In this document: one piece after another, positions 23,147 through 31,893 of the stretch | Numbering within the stretch: position 1 is the stretch's first letter | Layout: each line of letters opens with the position of its first letter | Source of the DNA: F2B08 sp046260445 | GTDB lineage: Bacteria; Actinomycetota; Actinomycetes; Actinomycetales; Dermatophilaceae | Length of the DNA stretch: 64,000 nt | Direction of reading: 5' to 3' | Assembly (NCBI GenBank): GCA_046260445.1 | Contig: JBHEPF010000178.1 | Location: 1-64,000 of the forward strand | Notes under the pieces: model-generated | Seen by the model: only the letters and a program-made list of their open reading frames with translations | Told to the model about the DNA's origin: nothing | The model's database searches: none | Position numbers and translations under genes: made by a program

Positions 23147-24499
23147 TCAGCGGGTCGGCTTGGGCGGCTCGGGACGGTGCCGGAGCGTCTCGGTGGAGGT
23201 CGTCGCGAGCGTGCGCATCCGCTCGACGTCGAACTCCGGGGCACCCGAGCCCTCGAACGCGTCGAGCATGAGGTCGATGTGCATCCAGGCACGCTGGGCC
23301 AGGTCGGGAGAACCCGTCTCGGCGATGCGCTTTGCCAGCTGGATGGCGGGACGGATGACACGCATCTCCTGGGAACCGTGGGCCCGCAGGTCGTCGAAGA
23401 CGAGATCGACCAGCTCGACCGGGCGCGGGCGGCGCAGGACGAGCCGCAGCGTCCCCTCGCCGTCCGCGATCCCGTCGGGCGGCTCGACACCGCGGGCGAT
23501 GGCGGCGATACCGGAACCGAGCTCCTCGATCGCGTTCTGTGCGGTGAACGGGTCGTTCGTCCCGGGTGACAGCGCCCGCACCGCCATCTCGACAAGCTGC
23601 TGGATCGCGAACCGGATGTCCTGGTGCGGGGTCCGGGCGTCATCGACGGTGACCTTGCGGCGGATGGCCGCGCAGAGGTCGTCCTCGACGGGCTCTCCCT
23701 GCCGGCTGACGACGCGGGCGATCGACTCGGTGGTGATCACGTGGTCACCGACCTGGGGGACGACCTCGATGATGAGGTCGTGCTCGGCCGCGAGGGATAC
23801 GAGCGCGCTGGCGTCGATACCGGTGAGATAGCCAGGCGTCCCCATGAGGACCTCTGTGACCCCCGGGACGTCGGGGTCGAGCTGAGTGGCGGGGACCGCG
23901 CGGCCGTTCTCGTGCTTCGACTCCTCGGGGTACTCCCGGGCGGCGACCCGGCGCAGGTCGTTGCGCACCCTTTCTACGAGCGTCGTGATCTGGATGGAGT
24001 CGGCGATGTGGTGGATGAAGTAGACGAGGCACCCGACGTTGATCAGCGCCAGGACGATAGCGAAGTAGACGGAGACGTAGGGGACGAACGCCTCGCGGCC
24101 CGCCTCGCTGTTCTGCGAGGTCACCGACCGCAGCACGAGCACGCAGTAGGCGAAGGTCGAGACGAAGACGCTGAGGACGAGCTGGTTGCCTCGGTCGGCC
24201 ATGAAGTTGCGGACCAGCCGTGGCCCATAGGAGGTGCTCGCCGTCGCGATGACGGAGATCGTGATCGAGAAGGCCGTGGCGGCGACGCCGAGCACCGAGC
24301 CACCGATGACGGTGAGCAGCCCGCGGCTGCCGTCCACCCCGAGCGCGAGCCCGGAGGTGCTCGCCCAGGAGAGGTCGAGCTGGCGGTCGACGAAGACCGT
24401 GAGCTGGGAGAGCAGGACTGCGATGAGGACGAAGACCGCCGGCAGGAACCAGAACGACTCCTGGGCCGCGAGCCAGCGCTCCCTCAGCTGCGTGGTCAT
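23147..24499 (-). CDS. DUF2254 membrane protein
   Basis: A 450-residue protein of the DUF2254 family. Four hydrophobic segments lie in the first 150 residues (FWFLPAVFVLIAVLLSQLTV near 18-37, then near 65-90, 105-125 and 135-155), including the family block GVAATAFSITISVIATAS near 74-91. The remaining 300 residues are soluble, with an Asp/Glu-rich cytoplasmic part (GYLTGIDASALVSLA near 220). Function is unknown; an ion-channel or mechanosensory role is only speculation. The ATG overlaps the galE stop (ATGA), so the two are translated together. A longer upstream frame is galE shadow. Confidence 0.85.
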   Translation of the reverse strand: MTTQLRERWLAAQESFWFLPAVFVLIAVLLSQLTVFVDRQLDLSWASTSGLALGVDGSRGLLTVIGGSVLGVAATAFSITISVIATASTSYGPRLVRNFMADRGNQLVLSVFVSTFAYCVLVLRSVTSQNSEAGREAFVPYVSVYFAIVLALINVGCLVYFIHHIADSIQITTLVERVRNDLRRVAAREYPEESKHENGRAVPATQLDPDVPGVTEVLMGTPGYLTGIDASALVSLAAEHDLIIEVVPQVGDHVITTESIARVVSRQGEPVEDDLCAAIRRKVTVDDARTPHQDIRFAIQQLVEMAVRALSPGTNDPFTAQNAIEELGSGIAAIARGVEPPDGIADGEGTLRLVLRRPRPVELVDLVFDDLRAHGSQEMRVIRPAIQLAKRIAETGSPDLAQRAWMHIDLMLDAFEGSGAPEFDVERMRTLATTSTETLRHRPEPPKPTR

Positions 24500-25512
24500 T
24501 CCGGATACCCGGTCGGGTTCTGTGACTGCCACCGCCATGCGTCGGCGCACATGGCGTCGACCGTCTTCTCGGCCCACCACCCCAGCTCGGTGTGTGCCCG
24601 GGCGGGATCCGCATACGACTCGGCGATGTCTCCGGCGCGACGCTCGAGGATCTCGTAGGGCAGCTCCCGGCCGCAGGCGTGTTCGAAGGCGTGCAGCAGC
24701 TCGAGGACGGACGTGCCGTGTCCGGTGCCGAGGTTCCACACCGACACCGGCTCGTCGGTGGCCCGGAGCCGGTGCAGCGCGGCGATGTGCCCGGCGGCGA
24801 GGTCCTCGACGTGGATGTAGTCGCGCACTCCGGTCCCGTCCGGGGTGGGGTAGTCGGCACCGAAGACCCCAAGGCGTTCTCGCCGCCCGACGGCCACCTG
24901 CGCGATGTAGGGCATGAGGTTGTTCGGGATGTCCGACGGATCCTCACCCATCGTCCCCGAGGGGTGGGCGCCGACGGGGTTGAAGTAGCGCAGCAGGGCG
25001 ATCCGGAGCGAGGGGTGCGCGGCGGCGACGTCACGGAAGATCTGCTCCTGCATCACCTTGGTCCAGCCGTAGGGGTTGGTCGCCGACGTCGGCAGGTCCT
25101 CGTGCATCGGCACCGGCGGGTTGGCTCCGTAGACGGTGGCGGAGGAGGAGAAGACCAGGGTGTCCACGCCGTGCCGCTCCATGGCCCGCAGCAGGGAGAA
25201 TGTCGTGCCGAGGTTGTTCTCGTAGTACTCGAGGGGCTTGGCCACGCTCTCGCCGACGGCCTTGAACCCGGCGAAGTGGATGACCGCGTCGATGTCCTCG
25301 ACCTCGAAGAGGTGCGCGGTCTTGTCGCGGTCGGTGAGGTCGAAGGCGTGCAGGGTGAGCGGCTGCCCGGTGAGTGCCTCGATCCGTCCGACCACCGAGG
25401 GCTTGGAGTTGGCGAAGGAGTCGACGACGACGACGTCGTGGCCGGCAGCGACGAGCTGGACGACGGTGTGGGACCCGATGAACCCGGCACCGCCGGAGAC
25501 GAGGACGCGCAT
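24496..25512 (-). CDS. galE: UDP-glucose 4-epimerase
   Basis: A 338-residue short-chain-dehydrogenase-type epimerase that interconverts UDP-glucose and UDP-galactose with bound NAD+; the length is exactly that of classical GalE. The NAD-binding GGAGFIGSH starts at residue 7. The catalytic Ser lies in FSSSATVYG near 122-130 and YGWTK near 147-151 gives Tyr and Lys. RYFNPVGAHPSG near 170-181 is the typical sugar-binding segment. TACGGT six bases before the ATG suggests a leaderless transcript. The product could feed cell-wall galactan or Leloir galactose use; other gal genes are not in view. DUF2254 follows in the same transcript. Confidence 0.95.
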   Translation of the reverse strand: MRVLVSGGAGFIGSHTVVQLVAAGHDVVVVDSFANSKPSVVGRIEALTGQPLTLHAFDLTDRDKTAHLFEVEDIDAVIHFAGFKAVGESVAKPLEYYENNLGTTFSLLRAMERHGVDTLVFSSSATVYGANPPVPMHEDLPTSATNPYGWTKVMQEQIFRDVAAAHPSLRIALLRYFNPVGAHPSGTMGEDPSDIPNNLMPYIAQVAVGRRERLGVFGADYPTPDGTGVRDYIHVEDLAAGHIAALHRLRATDEPVSVWNLGTGHGTSVLELLHAFEHACGRELPYEILERRAGDIAESYADPARAHTELGWWAEKTVDAMCADAWRWQSQNPTGYPE

Positions 25513-25524
25513 GCGACCACCGTA
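25513..25524 (-). promoter_or_regulatory. Leaderless-type -10 box of galE
   Basis: On the minus strand TACGGT (complement of 25519-25524) lies six bases before the ATG. The same bases form part of a GCATAC hexamer. Confidence 0.45.
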
Positions 25525-25601
25525 TGCGCTGCCGGGCCCCCGGGCCCGTGCACCGCTCCGGGGAAGCAGCCGCACCGCCCTTGGATGCAGTGAGGTCTCG
25601 T

Positions 25602-25613
25602 TACAGTGCCGGT
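25602..25613 (+). promoter_or_regulatory. Leaderless-type -10 box of paaN
   Basis: TACAGT at 25602-25607 lies six bases before ATG 25614; no Shine-Dalgarno sequence is present. Confidence 0.45.
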
Positions 25614-27335
25614 ATGACAGCGCAGTCAGAGGCCAGCCCGTCCGACCTTCGCGCGGTCCTGCGCGACCGGCACGAGGAGGTGCTGGCCGAGGCCGCCGAG
25701 GCGCTCGCGACGAGGTCGTACTACGCCCGCTATCCCGACTCCCCGTCTCCACGCGTCCAGGGTGAGGGGGCCGCAGAGACCGGGCTGGCCGCATACGAGG
25801 CTCGTCTCGGCCGGCTCTTCGATCTCGGTGCCCAGCCCTCGACGGGTGAGTCGTTGGGCAGCGAGGTCTCGCCCTACGGGCCGGTGCTCGGCGTGACCTA
25901 CCCCCGGCTCGATGTCGACACCGCGATGGCAGCGGTCAAAGAGGCGATGCGGGAGTGGCGCGATGCGGGTCCCCGGACCCGGGCCGCGGTGTGCGTCGAG
26001 ATCATCGACCGGCTCCATCAGCGGTCCTTCGAGCTGGCACATGCCGTGATGCACACCAGCGGCCAGCCCTTCGTCATGGCCTTCCAGGCCGGCGGTCCGC
26101 AGGCCCAGGATCGGGCGCTCGAGGCCGTCGTCGCCGCGCTCGTCGAGCAGGAGCGCATTCCCGCCCGCGCCCGCTGGGAGAAGCCTGGCAAGGATGCCCC
26201 GCTGGTGATGGAGAAGGAGTATGTGTGTGTCCCCCGGGGGGTTGCTCTCGTCATCGGCTGCAACACGTTCCCGACGTGGAACTCCTATCCCGGCCTCTTC
26301 GCGTCCCTCGCGACAGGGAACGCCGTGGTCGTCAAGCCGCATCCGCGGGCCGTCCTGCCGCTCGCCGTCACCGTGGCGGTATGCCGTGAGGTCCTCGCCG
26401 AGACCGGCTTCGGTCCGGCGCTGGTCCAGCTCGCGGCCGAGAGCGACGGCGAGGGGCTGGCCAAGGAGCTCGCGCTGCGGCCGGAGGTGGCGATCATCGA
26501 CTATACGGGCGGGCCGGGGTTCGGTGCGTGGCTGGAGCGTGAGGGCGCGGCGGCGGGCAAGGCGGTGTTCACCGAGAAGTCGGGGGTCAACTCCATCGTC
26601 CTGGACTCGACCGACGACCTGCGCGGGCTGCTCGGCAACCTCGCGTTCTCACTCACGCTGTACTCGGGCCAGATGTGCACGACGCCGCAGAACCTCTATC
26701 TGCCACGGGCCGGCCTGCAGACACCCGACGGGCCGGTGTCGGTGGAGGACTTCACCGCTCGGCTCGGCTCGGCCATCGAGCGGCTCACCGGTGACGACGC
26801 CCGGGCCGTCGAGCTGCTCGGAGCCACTGTCAACGACGGAGTCCGAGCGAGGTCCGCGGGCCTGGCCGAGCTGGCCCGTGAGGCCGACGGGGAGGTCGTC
26901 ATCGAGAGCCGGACGGTGACGCATCCCGCGTATCCGGACGCCGTTGTCCGCACCCCCGGTCTCGTCCGGCTCGACGTCGAGCGGGAGGACGTCTACACCG
27001 AGGAGTGCTTCGGTCCGGTCGCTCTGCTCATCGTCACCGACTCGACCGGGCAGTCGCTGGCACAGTTCGTCGACACCGTGCGCGAGCACGGCGCGATGAC
27101 GGCGGCGGTGTACTCGACGTCGGAGGAGGTGCTGCGGGCGGCTCGCGAGGCGAGTCTCGATGCGGGTGTGGCGCTCTCGGAGAACCTCACCGGGCAGGTG
27201 TTCGTCAACCAGACCGCGGCGTTCTCCGACTTCCACGGGACCGGGGCCAACCCGGCGGCCAACGCGGCCTACACCGACGCGGCCTTCGTCACCCCGCGGT
27301 TCCGGGTCATCGCGACCCGCCGCCACGCCACCTAG
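25614..27335 (+). CDS. paaN: PaaN-type aldehyde dehydrogenase (phenylacetate pathway)
   Basis: A 573-residue cytosolic enzyme of the PaaN group, aldehyde dehydrogenases tied to phenylacetate degradation. The typical features are FVMAFQAGGPQAQDRALEAV near 155-174, the cofactor region IGCNTFPTWNSYPG near 215-228, a general-base Glu in FTEKSGVNS near 319-327, and the catalytic Cys in YSGQMCTTPQNLYLP near 350-364. There is no C-terminal hydratase domain, as in the actinobacterial version. Start MTAQSEASPSD was chosen because TACAGT sits six bases before it; the frame upstream is Arg/Pro-rich. No other paa gene is in the window, so it may serve another ring-cleavage aldehyde. Confidence 0.88.
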   Translation: MTAQSEASPSDLRAVLRDRHEEVLAEAAEALATRSYYARYPDSPSPRVQGEGAAETGLAAYEARLGRLFDLGAQPSTGESLGSEVSPYGPVLGVTYPRLDVDTAMAAVKEAMREWRDAGPRTRAAVCVEIIDRLHQRSFELAHAVMHTSGQPFVMAFQAGGPQAQDRALEAVVAALVEQERIPARARWEKPGKDAPLVMEKEYVCVPRGVALVIGCNTFPTWNSYPGLFASLATGNAVVVKPHPRAVLPLAVTVAVCREVLAETGFGPALVQLAAESDGEGLAKELALRPEVAIIDYTGGPGFGAWLEREGAAAGKAVFTEKSGVNSIVLDSTDDLRGLLGNLAFSLTLYSGQMCTTPQNLYLPRAGLQTPDGPVSVEDFTARLGSAIERLTGDDARAVELLGATVNDGVRARSAGLAELAREADGEVVIESRTVTHPAYPDAVVRTPGLVRLDVEREDVYTEECFGPVALLIVTDSTGQSLAQFVDTVREHGAMTAAVYSTSEEVLRAAREASLDAGVALSENLTGQVFVNQTAAFSDFHGTGANPAANAAYTDAAFVTPRFRVIATRRHAT

Positions 27336-27341
27336 TCACAC

Positions 27342-27426
27342 CTTTCTCTCCCTGGGCGGAAACGTTCACCTTCGGGAAGGAACCGTTGCCTCCCGAAGGT
27401 GAGCTTTCTCTCCCAGGGAGAGAAAG
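27342..27426. repeat. Three-hairpin dispersed element, copy B
   Basis: The best-formed copy of the element. The middle stem is perfect over 12 pairs: TCACCTTCGGGA with TCCCGAAGGTGA around a 13-base loop containing AACCGTT. The right end CTTTCTCTCCC-A-GGGAGAGAAAG is a perfect palindrome of 11-base arms (27404-27426), and the left end repeats it imperfectly. It lies between the convergent paaN and holin-like genes, six bases after the first stop and 12 before the second. Confidence 0.8.
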
Positions 27427-27438
27427 AAGAGGTCGACG

Positions 27439-27825
27439 CTACTTGCCGTCGGGGAGGACGACGCTGAGGACCATCGAGACGAGGGTGATGACGATCGCTC
27501 CGACGACGGCGTCCCACCAGAAGGCGTCGATCGAGAAGTCGAGCCCGAGCGGCTCGGCGAGCCACGCGGTGACCTGGAGCATGAACGCGTTGACGATGAG
27601 CGTGAACAGTCCGAGCGTCAGGATGATGAACGGCAGGCTGAAGAGCGAGACGATCGGCTTGATCACGGCGTTGACGAGACCGAAGATGAGGGCCACGAGG
27701 CCGATCGTGAGCAGGCGGGTCGAGAGCTCAGGGTCGTCCTCACCGAGGTGAATGCCGCCGACCGCGAGCGCGGCGACCCAGAGAGCGACGCCGTTGACGG
27801 CCGTTCTGATCAGGAATGAGCCCAT
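27439..27825 (-). CDS. Holin-4-superfamily membrane protein
   Basis: A 128-residue protein with four hydrophobic helices, of the family often labelled phage holin 4 (YvlD-like). Family marks are GLVNAVIKPIVSLFSLPF near 49-66, then LGLFTLIVNAFMLQ near 71-84. Despite the label, members are ordinary chromosomal genes and no phage genes are near, so no lysis role is implied. It converges on paaN and starts 84 bp from the divergent aminotransferase. Function is unknown. Confidence 0.88.
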   Translation of the reverse strand: MGSFLIRTAVNGVALWVAALAVGGIHLGEDDPELSTRLLTIGLVALIFGLVNAVIKPIVSLFSLPFIILTLGLFTLIVNAFMLQVTAWLAEPLGLDFSIDAFWWDAVVGAIVITLVSMVLSVVLPDGK

Positions 27826-27895
27826 GGCCCCATGGTGACAGATCCCCCCGCGCCGCCCGTGGAGCCGTACCGGACAGTCGGACCGGGGAGCGTCC

Positions 27896-27908
27896 TAGAG
27901 TGGCACTC
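27896..27908 (+). promoter_or_regulatory. Leaderless-type -10 box of the aminotransferase gene
   Basis: TAGAGT at 27896-27901, then seven bases, then ATG 27909. Confidence 0.45.
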
Positions 27909-28997
27909 ATGACCGACCCGACGACGCACGGTCCCCGGATCCGCGAGGCCCTCTCCCGGCTGCCTGCCTATGTCCCCGGCAAGCCGGCGGCCGCGCCCGA
28001 GGGCGTGACCGCATACAAGCTGTCCTCCAACGAGAACCCGTATCCGCCGCTGCCGTCGGTCCTGAAGGTGGTCCGGGACGCTGCCGGGTCGATGAACCGC
28101 TACCCGGACATGGCGGTGACCGAGCTGACCCGCGCGCTCGCCGAGCACCTCGGCGTGCCGGCCGAGTGCATCGCGACCGGCACCGGGTCGGTGGGGGTCC
28201 TCGGCCAGGTGGTCCAGTCCTGCTGCGACGCCGGCGACGAGGTGGTCTTCGCCTGGAGGTCCTTCGAGGCCTACCCCATCGTCACGACCCTCGCGGGTGC
28301 GGTGCCGGTCCAGGTGCCGCTCGACGAGGCGCACCGGCACCGGCTCGACGCGATGGCCGAGGCGGTCACCGACCGCACCCGGGTGGTCCTCGTCTGCACG
28401 CCGAACAACCCGACCGGGACGGTCGTCCACGACGACGAGCTGCGGGCGTTCCTCTCCCGGGTCCCGACGGACGTGCTCGTCGTCATCGACGAGGCCTACC
28501 TCGAGTTCGTGCAGGACGCCGGAGCCCCCGACGCCCTGGCGATCTGGCGCGAGCACCCGAACGTCATGGTGCTGCGGACCTTCAGCAAGGCGTTCGGGCT
28601 CGCCGGCCTGCGTGTCGGGTATGCGGTGGCGCACCCCGAGATGGCCGCCGCCCTGCGCAAGGCGGCTGTGCCGTTCGGCGTCAACTCGCTCGCGCAGGCG
28701 GCAGCGGTCGCCTCTCTCGGCGCGGTCGACGAGCTGCAGGAGCGGGTCGGCGCGCTGGTCAAGGAGCGGGGCCGGGTCGCCGACGGCCTGCGGGACCAGG
28801 GGTGGGAGCCGACCGCCAGCGAGGCGAACTTCGTCTGGCTCGCCCTCGGTGAGGACTCCTCGGCGTTCACGGCCGCGTGCGAGGAGGCCGGGCTCATGGT
28901 GCGCCAGTACGGCACCGACGGCGTGCGCGTGACGATCGGCGAGTCCGCGGCGAACGACCGCCTGCTGGAGGTATGCGCGCGCTGGCTCCAGCGCTGA
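27909..28997 (+). CDS. HisC-family aminotransferase (histidinol-phosphate or aromatic amino acid)
   Basis: A 362-residue pyridoxal-phosphate enzyme of fold type I. KLSSNENPYPPLPSV near 37-51 is the HisC opening motif. NNPTGT near 163-168 binds cofactor and substrate, and the Schiff-base Lys lies in FSKAFGLAGLRVGY near 224-237. ESAANDRLLEVCARWL ends the protein. In actinobacteria, copies outside the his operon, as here, are often aromatic amino acid aminotransferases (Pat) that make Phe or Tyr, and sequence alone does not separate the two. The start fits a leaderless transcript. Confidence 0.9.
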   Translation: MTDPTTHGPRIREALSRLPAYVPGKPAAAPEGVTAYKLSSNENPYPPLPSVLKVVRDAAGSMNRYPDMAVTELTRALAEHLGVPAECIATGTGSVGVLGQVVQSCCDAGDEVVFAWRSFEAYPIVTTLAGAVPVQVPLDEAHRHRLDAMAEAVTDRTRVVLVCTPNNPTGTVVHDDELRAFLSRVPTDVLVVIDEAYLEFVQDAGAPDALAIWREHPNVMVLRTFSKAFGLAGLRVGYAVAHPEMAAALRKAAVPFGVNSLAQAAAVASLGAVDELQERVGALVKERGRVADGLRDQGWEPTASEANFVWLALGEDSSAFTAACEEAGLMVRQYGTDGVRVTIGESAANDRLLEVCARWLQR

Positions 28998-29001
28998 CCG
29001 G

Positions 29002-29412
29002 TCAGTCGGCCGCCTCGGACACCTCGTCGACGATCAGGACGGGGCCCTGCATGCAGAACGACATCATGTCGGGGTCGATGGTGCCGGTGACCGACACCCG
29101 ACCATCCGTCGACATTTCGGGCGGAAGCTCCTCGGTGACCGAATAGGTCTTCCCGGTCGCCTCGTCGGTGAAGACGAGGCACCCGCTCTCGACGCCGTCC
29201 TCGATCGTCCCGGTCATCGTCACGCGCATCGCCTTGGGGTCGTCGAGCGATGTCATCGTCGGTTCCGGAGTGCCGAGCGACTCACTCGTCACCGGCGTCA
29301 CCGGCGTCGCCGGGGCGGCCGGATCCGGTGTCTCGGTCGAGGAGCCGCACCCGACCAGAGCCAGAGCCAGCCCGACGACAGAGGCGAGACGGAGGACCGG
29401 GGAGCGTCGCAT
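29002..29412 (-). CDS. Small lipoprotein with OB-like domain, unrecognised
   Basis: A 136-residue predicted lipoprotein. Residues 1-21 are a signal peptide (MRRSPVLRLASVVGLALALV) and Cys22 in the LVGC lipobox is the lipid site. A Pro/Thr linker (about 25-48) leads to a beta-rich domain (MRVTMTGTIEDGVESGCLVF near 58-77, then DGRVSVTGTIDPDMMSFC near 98-115), which reads like a small OB-type barrel with two Cys that could pair. I do not recognise the family. GACGAT lies seven bases before the ATG. It converges on the aminotransferase with a gap of only four bases. Confidence 0.7.
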   Translation of the reverse strand: MRRSPVLRLASVVGLALALVGCGSSTETPDPAAPATPVTPVTSESLGTPEPTMTSLDDPKAMRVTMTGTIEDGVESGCLVFTDEATGKTYSVTEELPPEMSTDGRVSVTGTIDPDMMSFCMQGPVLIVDEVSEAAD

Positions 29413-29627
29413 ACCCCCCATCGTCGGCGACCACACGACCGAAGTCCACCGATGGGCTCGTCCGGATGATGAGATTCCCCGTCCTTTTGGGTACGTTAGG
29501 ACAGACCCCATGTGACCGCGGTCGCACCCCTTCGCCGCCGTCCATGATGACCGCACACACCGTCGCCGACCGTGACAGCGTGTGCCCGAACCGCTGACCA
29601 ATGACGTCTCAGCGGGGAAGGAGTGAC

Positions 29628-30842
29628 GTGAGCGACACCTCCGTCGACACCGATGCGACCCCCACCGGCGGCTCCGAGCCCCCACCCCGCCGGGCCGCCG
29701 ACCCTCTCGCCGCGATGAACGCTAGCAAGGCGGTCGGTGACGGGGGCCCGGACATGGTCCAGATCCTCACCCCCGAGGGGCAGCGGCTCAGCAACGAGAC
29801 CTACGACCCCATCCTCGAGTCGCTGAGCGAGGACGACCTGCGCGGCTTCTACCGCGACCTCGTCCTCATCCGCCGTGTCGACACCGAGGCGACCGCGCTC
29901 CAGCGCCAGGGCGAGCTCGGCATCTGGGCCTCGCTCCTCGGCCAGGAGGCCGCCCAGGTCGGGTCCGGGCGGGCGATGCGCCCGCAGGACTACGCGTTCC
30001 CGAGCTATCGCGAGCACGGCGTCGCGTGGTGCCGGGGGGTCGACCCGATCAACCTGCTCGGCCTGTTCCGTGGGGTCAACCACGGCGGCTGGGACCCGCA
30101 CGAGAAGAACTTCCACCTCTACACGATCGTCATCGGCGCTCAGGCGTTGCACGCGACCGGGTACGCGATGGGCATCCAGCGCGACGGCGCGGTCGGCACC
30201 GGCGAGGAGGACCGCGACGCCGCGGCGATCTCGTACTTCGGCGACGGAGCGACCTCCCAGGGTGACGTCAACGAGGCGCTCGTCTTCGCCGGCGTCAACC
30301 ACGCGCCGGTCGTCTTCTTCTGTCAGAACAACCAGTGGGCGATCTCGGTGCCGAACGACAAGCAGATCCCGAGCCCGCTGTACCAACGCGCCTCGGGCTT
30401 CGGCTTCCCCGGCATCCGCGTCGACGGCAACGACGTCCTCGCGGTGTACGCGGTGACCAAGACTGCGCTCGACAACGCCCGCAGCGGGCAGGGGCCGACG
30501 TTCATCGAGGCCTTCACCTATCGGATGGGCGCGCACACCACGTCCGACGACCCGACGAAGTACCGCGTCTCCGCCGAGGTCGAGGTGTGGAAGCACCGCG
30601 ACCCGATCGCCCGGTTCAAGGCGTGGCTGACCCGCGAGGGAATCGTCGACCGCGCCTTCTTCGAGCAGCTCGAGGCCGAGGCGGAAGAGCTCGCCGCGTC
30701 GATCCGCAGCCGGTGCCTCGAGATGCCGGACCCGGAGCCGCTCGCGATGTTCGACCACGTCTATGTCGACGACCACCCGGTCATCGAGGCCGAGCGCGAG
30801 ATGCTCCGCGCGTACCTCGAGAGCTTCGAGGGGGCGCACTGA
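29628..30842 (+). CDS. 2-oxoacid dehydrogenase E1 component, alpha subunit
   Basis: A 404-residue thiamine-diphosphate subunit of a pyruvate or branched-chain 2-oxoacid dehydrogenase complex. The ThDP motif is GDGATSQGDVNEALVFAGVN near 205-224 with the following Asn-Asn pair. The phosphorylation-loop-like TYRMGAHTTSDDPTKY near 298-313 is typical of E1 alpha. The GTG start at 29628 is preceded at good spacing by GGGGAAGGAG, while an ATG nine codons further out has no ribosome site. The first 45 residues are a flexible extension. The three genes E1a-E1b-E2 lie within 50 bp of each other, so form one operon; E3 is not included. Confidence 0.93.
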   Translation: MSDTSVDTDATPTGGSEPPPRRAADPLAAMNASKAVGDGGPDMVQILTPEGQRLSNETYDPILESLSEDDLRGFYRDLVLIRRVDTEATALQRQGELGIWASLLGQEAAQVGSGRAMRPQDYAFPSYREHGVAWCRGVDPINLLGLFRGVNHGGWDPHEKNFHLYTIVIGAQALHATGYAMGIQRDGAVGTGEEDRDAAAISYFGDGATSQGDVNEALVFAGVNHAPVVFFCQNNQWAISVPNDKQIPSPLYQRASGFGFPGIRVDGNDVLAVYAVTKTALDNARSGQGPTFIEAFTYRMGAHTTSDDPTKYRVSAEVEVWKHRDPIARFKAWLTREGIVDRAFFEQLEAEAEELAASIRSRCLEMPDPEPLAMFDHVYVDDHPVIEAEREMLRAYLESFEGAH

Positions 30843-30843
30843 C

Positions 30844-31845
30844 ATGACAACCACATCCAAGAGCTCATCGGCAACCACGATGACCATCGCCAAGGGAGTC
30901 ACGAACGGCCTGCGCGCCGCGATGGAGAACGACCCCAAGGTCCTCGTCATGGGCGAGGACGTCGGCAAGCTCGGCGGCGTGTTCCGGGTGACCGAAGGGC
31001 TGCAGAAGGACTTCGGCGAGGACCGCGTCATCGACACTCCACTCGCCGAGGCCGGGATCGTCGGCACTGCCATCGGGCTGGCGCTGCGTGGCTACCGGCC
31101 CGTCGTCGAGATCCAGTTCGACGGGTTCGTCTACCCGGCGTTCGACCACATCATCAGCCAGGTCGCCAAGATGCGGGCCCGCTCGCTCGGCACCGTCGCG
31201 CTGCCGATCGTCATCCGGATCCCCGTCGGGGGCGGCATCGGCGCGGTCGAGCACCACAGCGAGTCCAACGAGGCCTACTTCACCCACACCGCCGGGCTTC
31301 GCGTCGTGTGCTGCTCGAACGCCGAGGACGCCTACTGGATGATCCAGCAGGCGATCGAGACCGACGACCCGGTGATCTTCTACGAGCCGAAACGCCGCTA
31401 CTGGGACAAGGGAGAGGTGGCCACCGAGGTCGCCCCACGGGGTCTCTTCGAGTCACGCGTCGTCAAGGAGGGCACCGACCTCACGCTGCTCGCCTATGGC
31501 CCGATGGTCAAGACCTGCGTGCAGGCCGCCCAGGTGGCGGAGGAGGAGGGCACGAGCCTCGAGGTCATCGACCTGCGCAGCCTCTCGCCGATCGACCTGC
31601 CCGCGATCACCGAGTCGGTCCGCAAGACGGGCCACGTCATCGTCGTGCACGAGGCGCCGACCTTCGGCGGCCTGGGCGGCGAGATCGCCGCGCGCCTCAC
31701 GGAGGACTGCTTCTACCACCTCGAGGCGCCCGTCCTACGAGTCGGCGGCTACAACGTGCCCTACCCGCCGAGCCGGATCGAGGAGGACTTCCTCCCCGAC
31801 CTCGACCGGGTGCTCGAGGCCGTCGACCGCTCGCTGTCCTACTGA
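30844..31845 (+). CDS. 2-oxoacid dehydrogenase E1 component, beta subunit
   Basis: A 333-residue partner of E1 alpha. Features are MGEDVGKLGGVFRVTEGL near 36-53, the conserved Glu in DTPLAEAGIVGTAIGLALRG near 62-81, and VEHHSESNEAYFTHTAGL near 136-153 with the His-Ser pair of the active site. The C-terminal part (about 200-325) is the transketolase C domain (GHVIVVHEAPTFGGLGGEIA). The ATG at 30844 follows the E1 alpha stop by one base, so translation is coupled; residues 1-12 are a Ser/Thr-rich tail. Confidence 0.95.
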   Translation: MTTTSKSSSATTMTIAKGVTNGLRAAMENDPKVLVMGEDVGKLGGVFRVTEGLQKDFGEDRVIDTPLAEAGIVGTAIGLALRGYRPVVEIQFDGFVYPAFDHIISQVAKMRARSLGTVALPIVIRIPVGGGIGAVEHHSESNEAYFTHTAGLRVVCCSNAEDAYWMIQQAIETDDPVIFYEPKRRYWDKGEVATEVAPRGLFESRVVKEGTDLTLLAYGPMVKTCVQAAQVAEEEGTSLEVIDLRSLSPIDLPAITESVRKTGHVIVVHEAPTFGGLGGEIAARLTEDCFYHLEAPVLRVGGYNVPYPPSRIEEDFLPDLDRVLEAVDRSLSY

Positions 31846-31893
31846 CGCTCGGCTCCACGCCGTTTCGACCATCTGAGAGAGAGTCCGATCCCT

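Noticed and set aside
27439..27825. Prophage remnant suggested by a holin-family protein
   Set aside because: The family is widespread in ordinary chromosomes, and no integrase, capsid or lysis genes are near.
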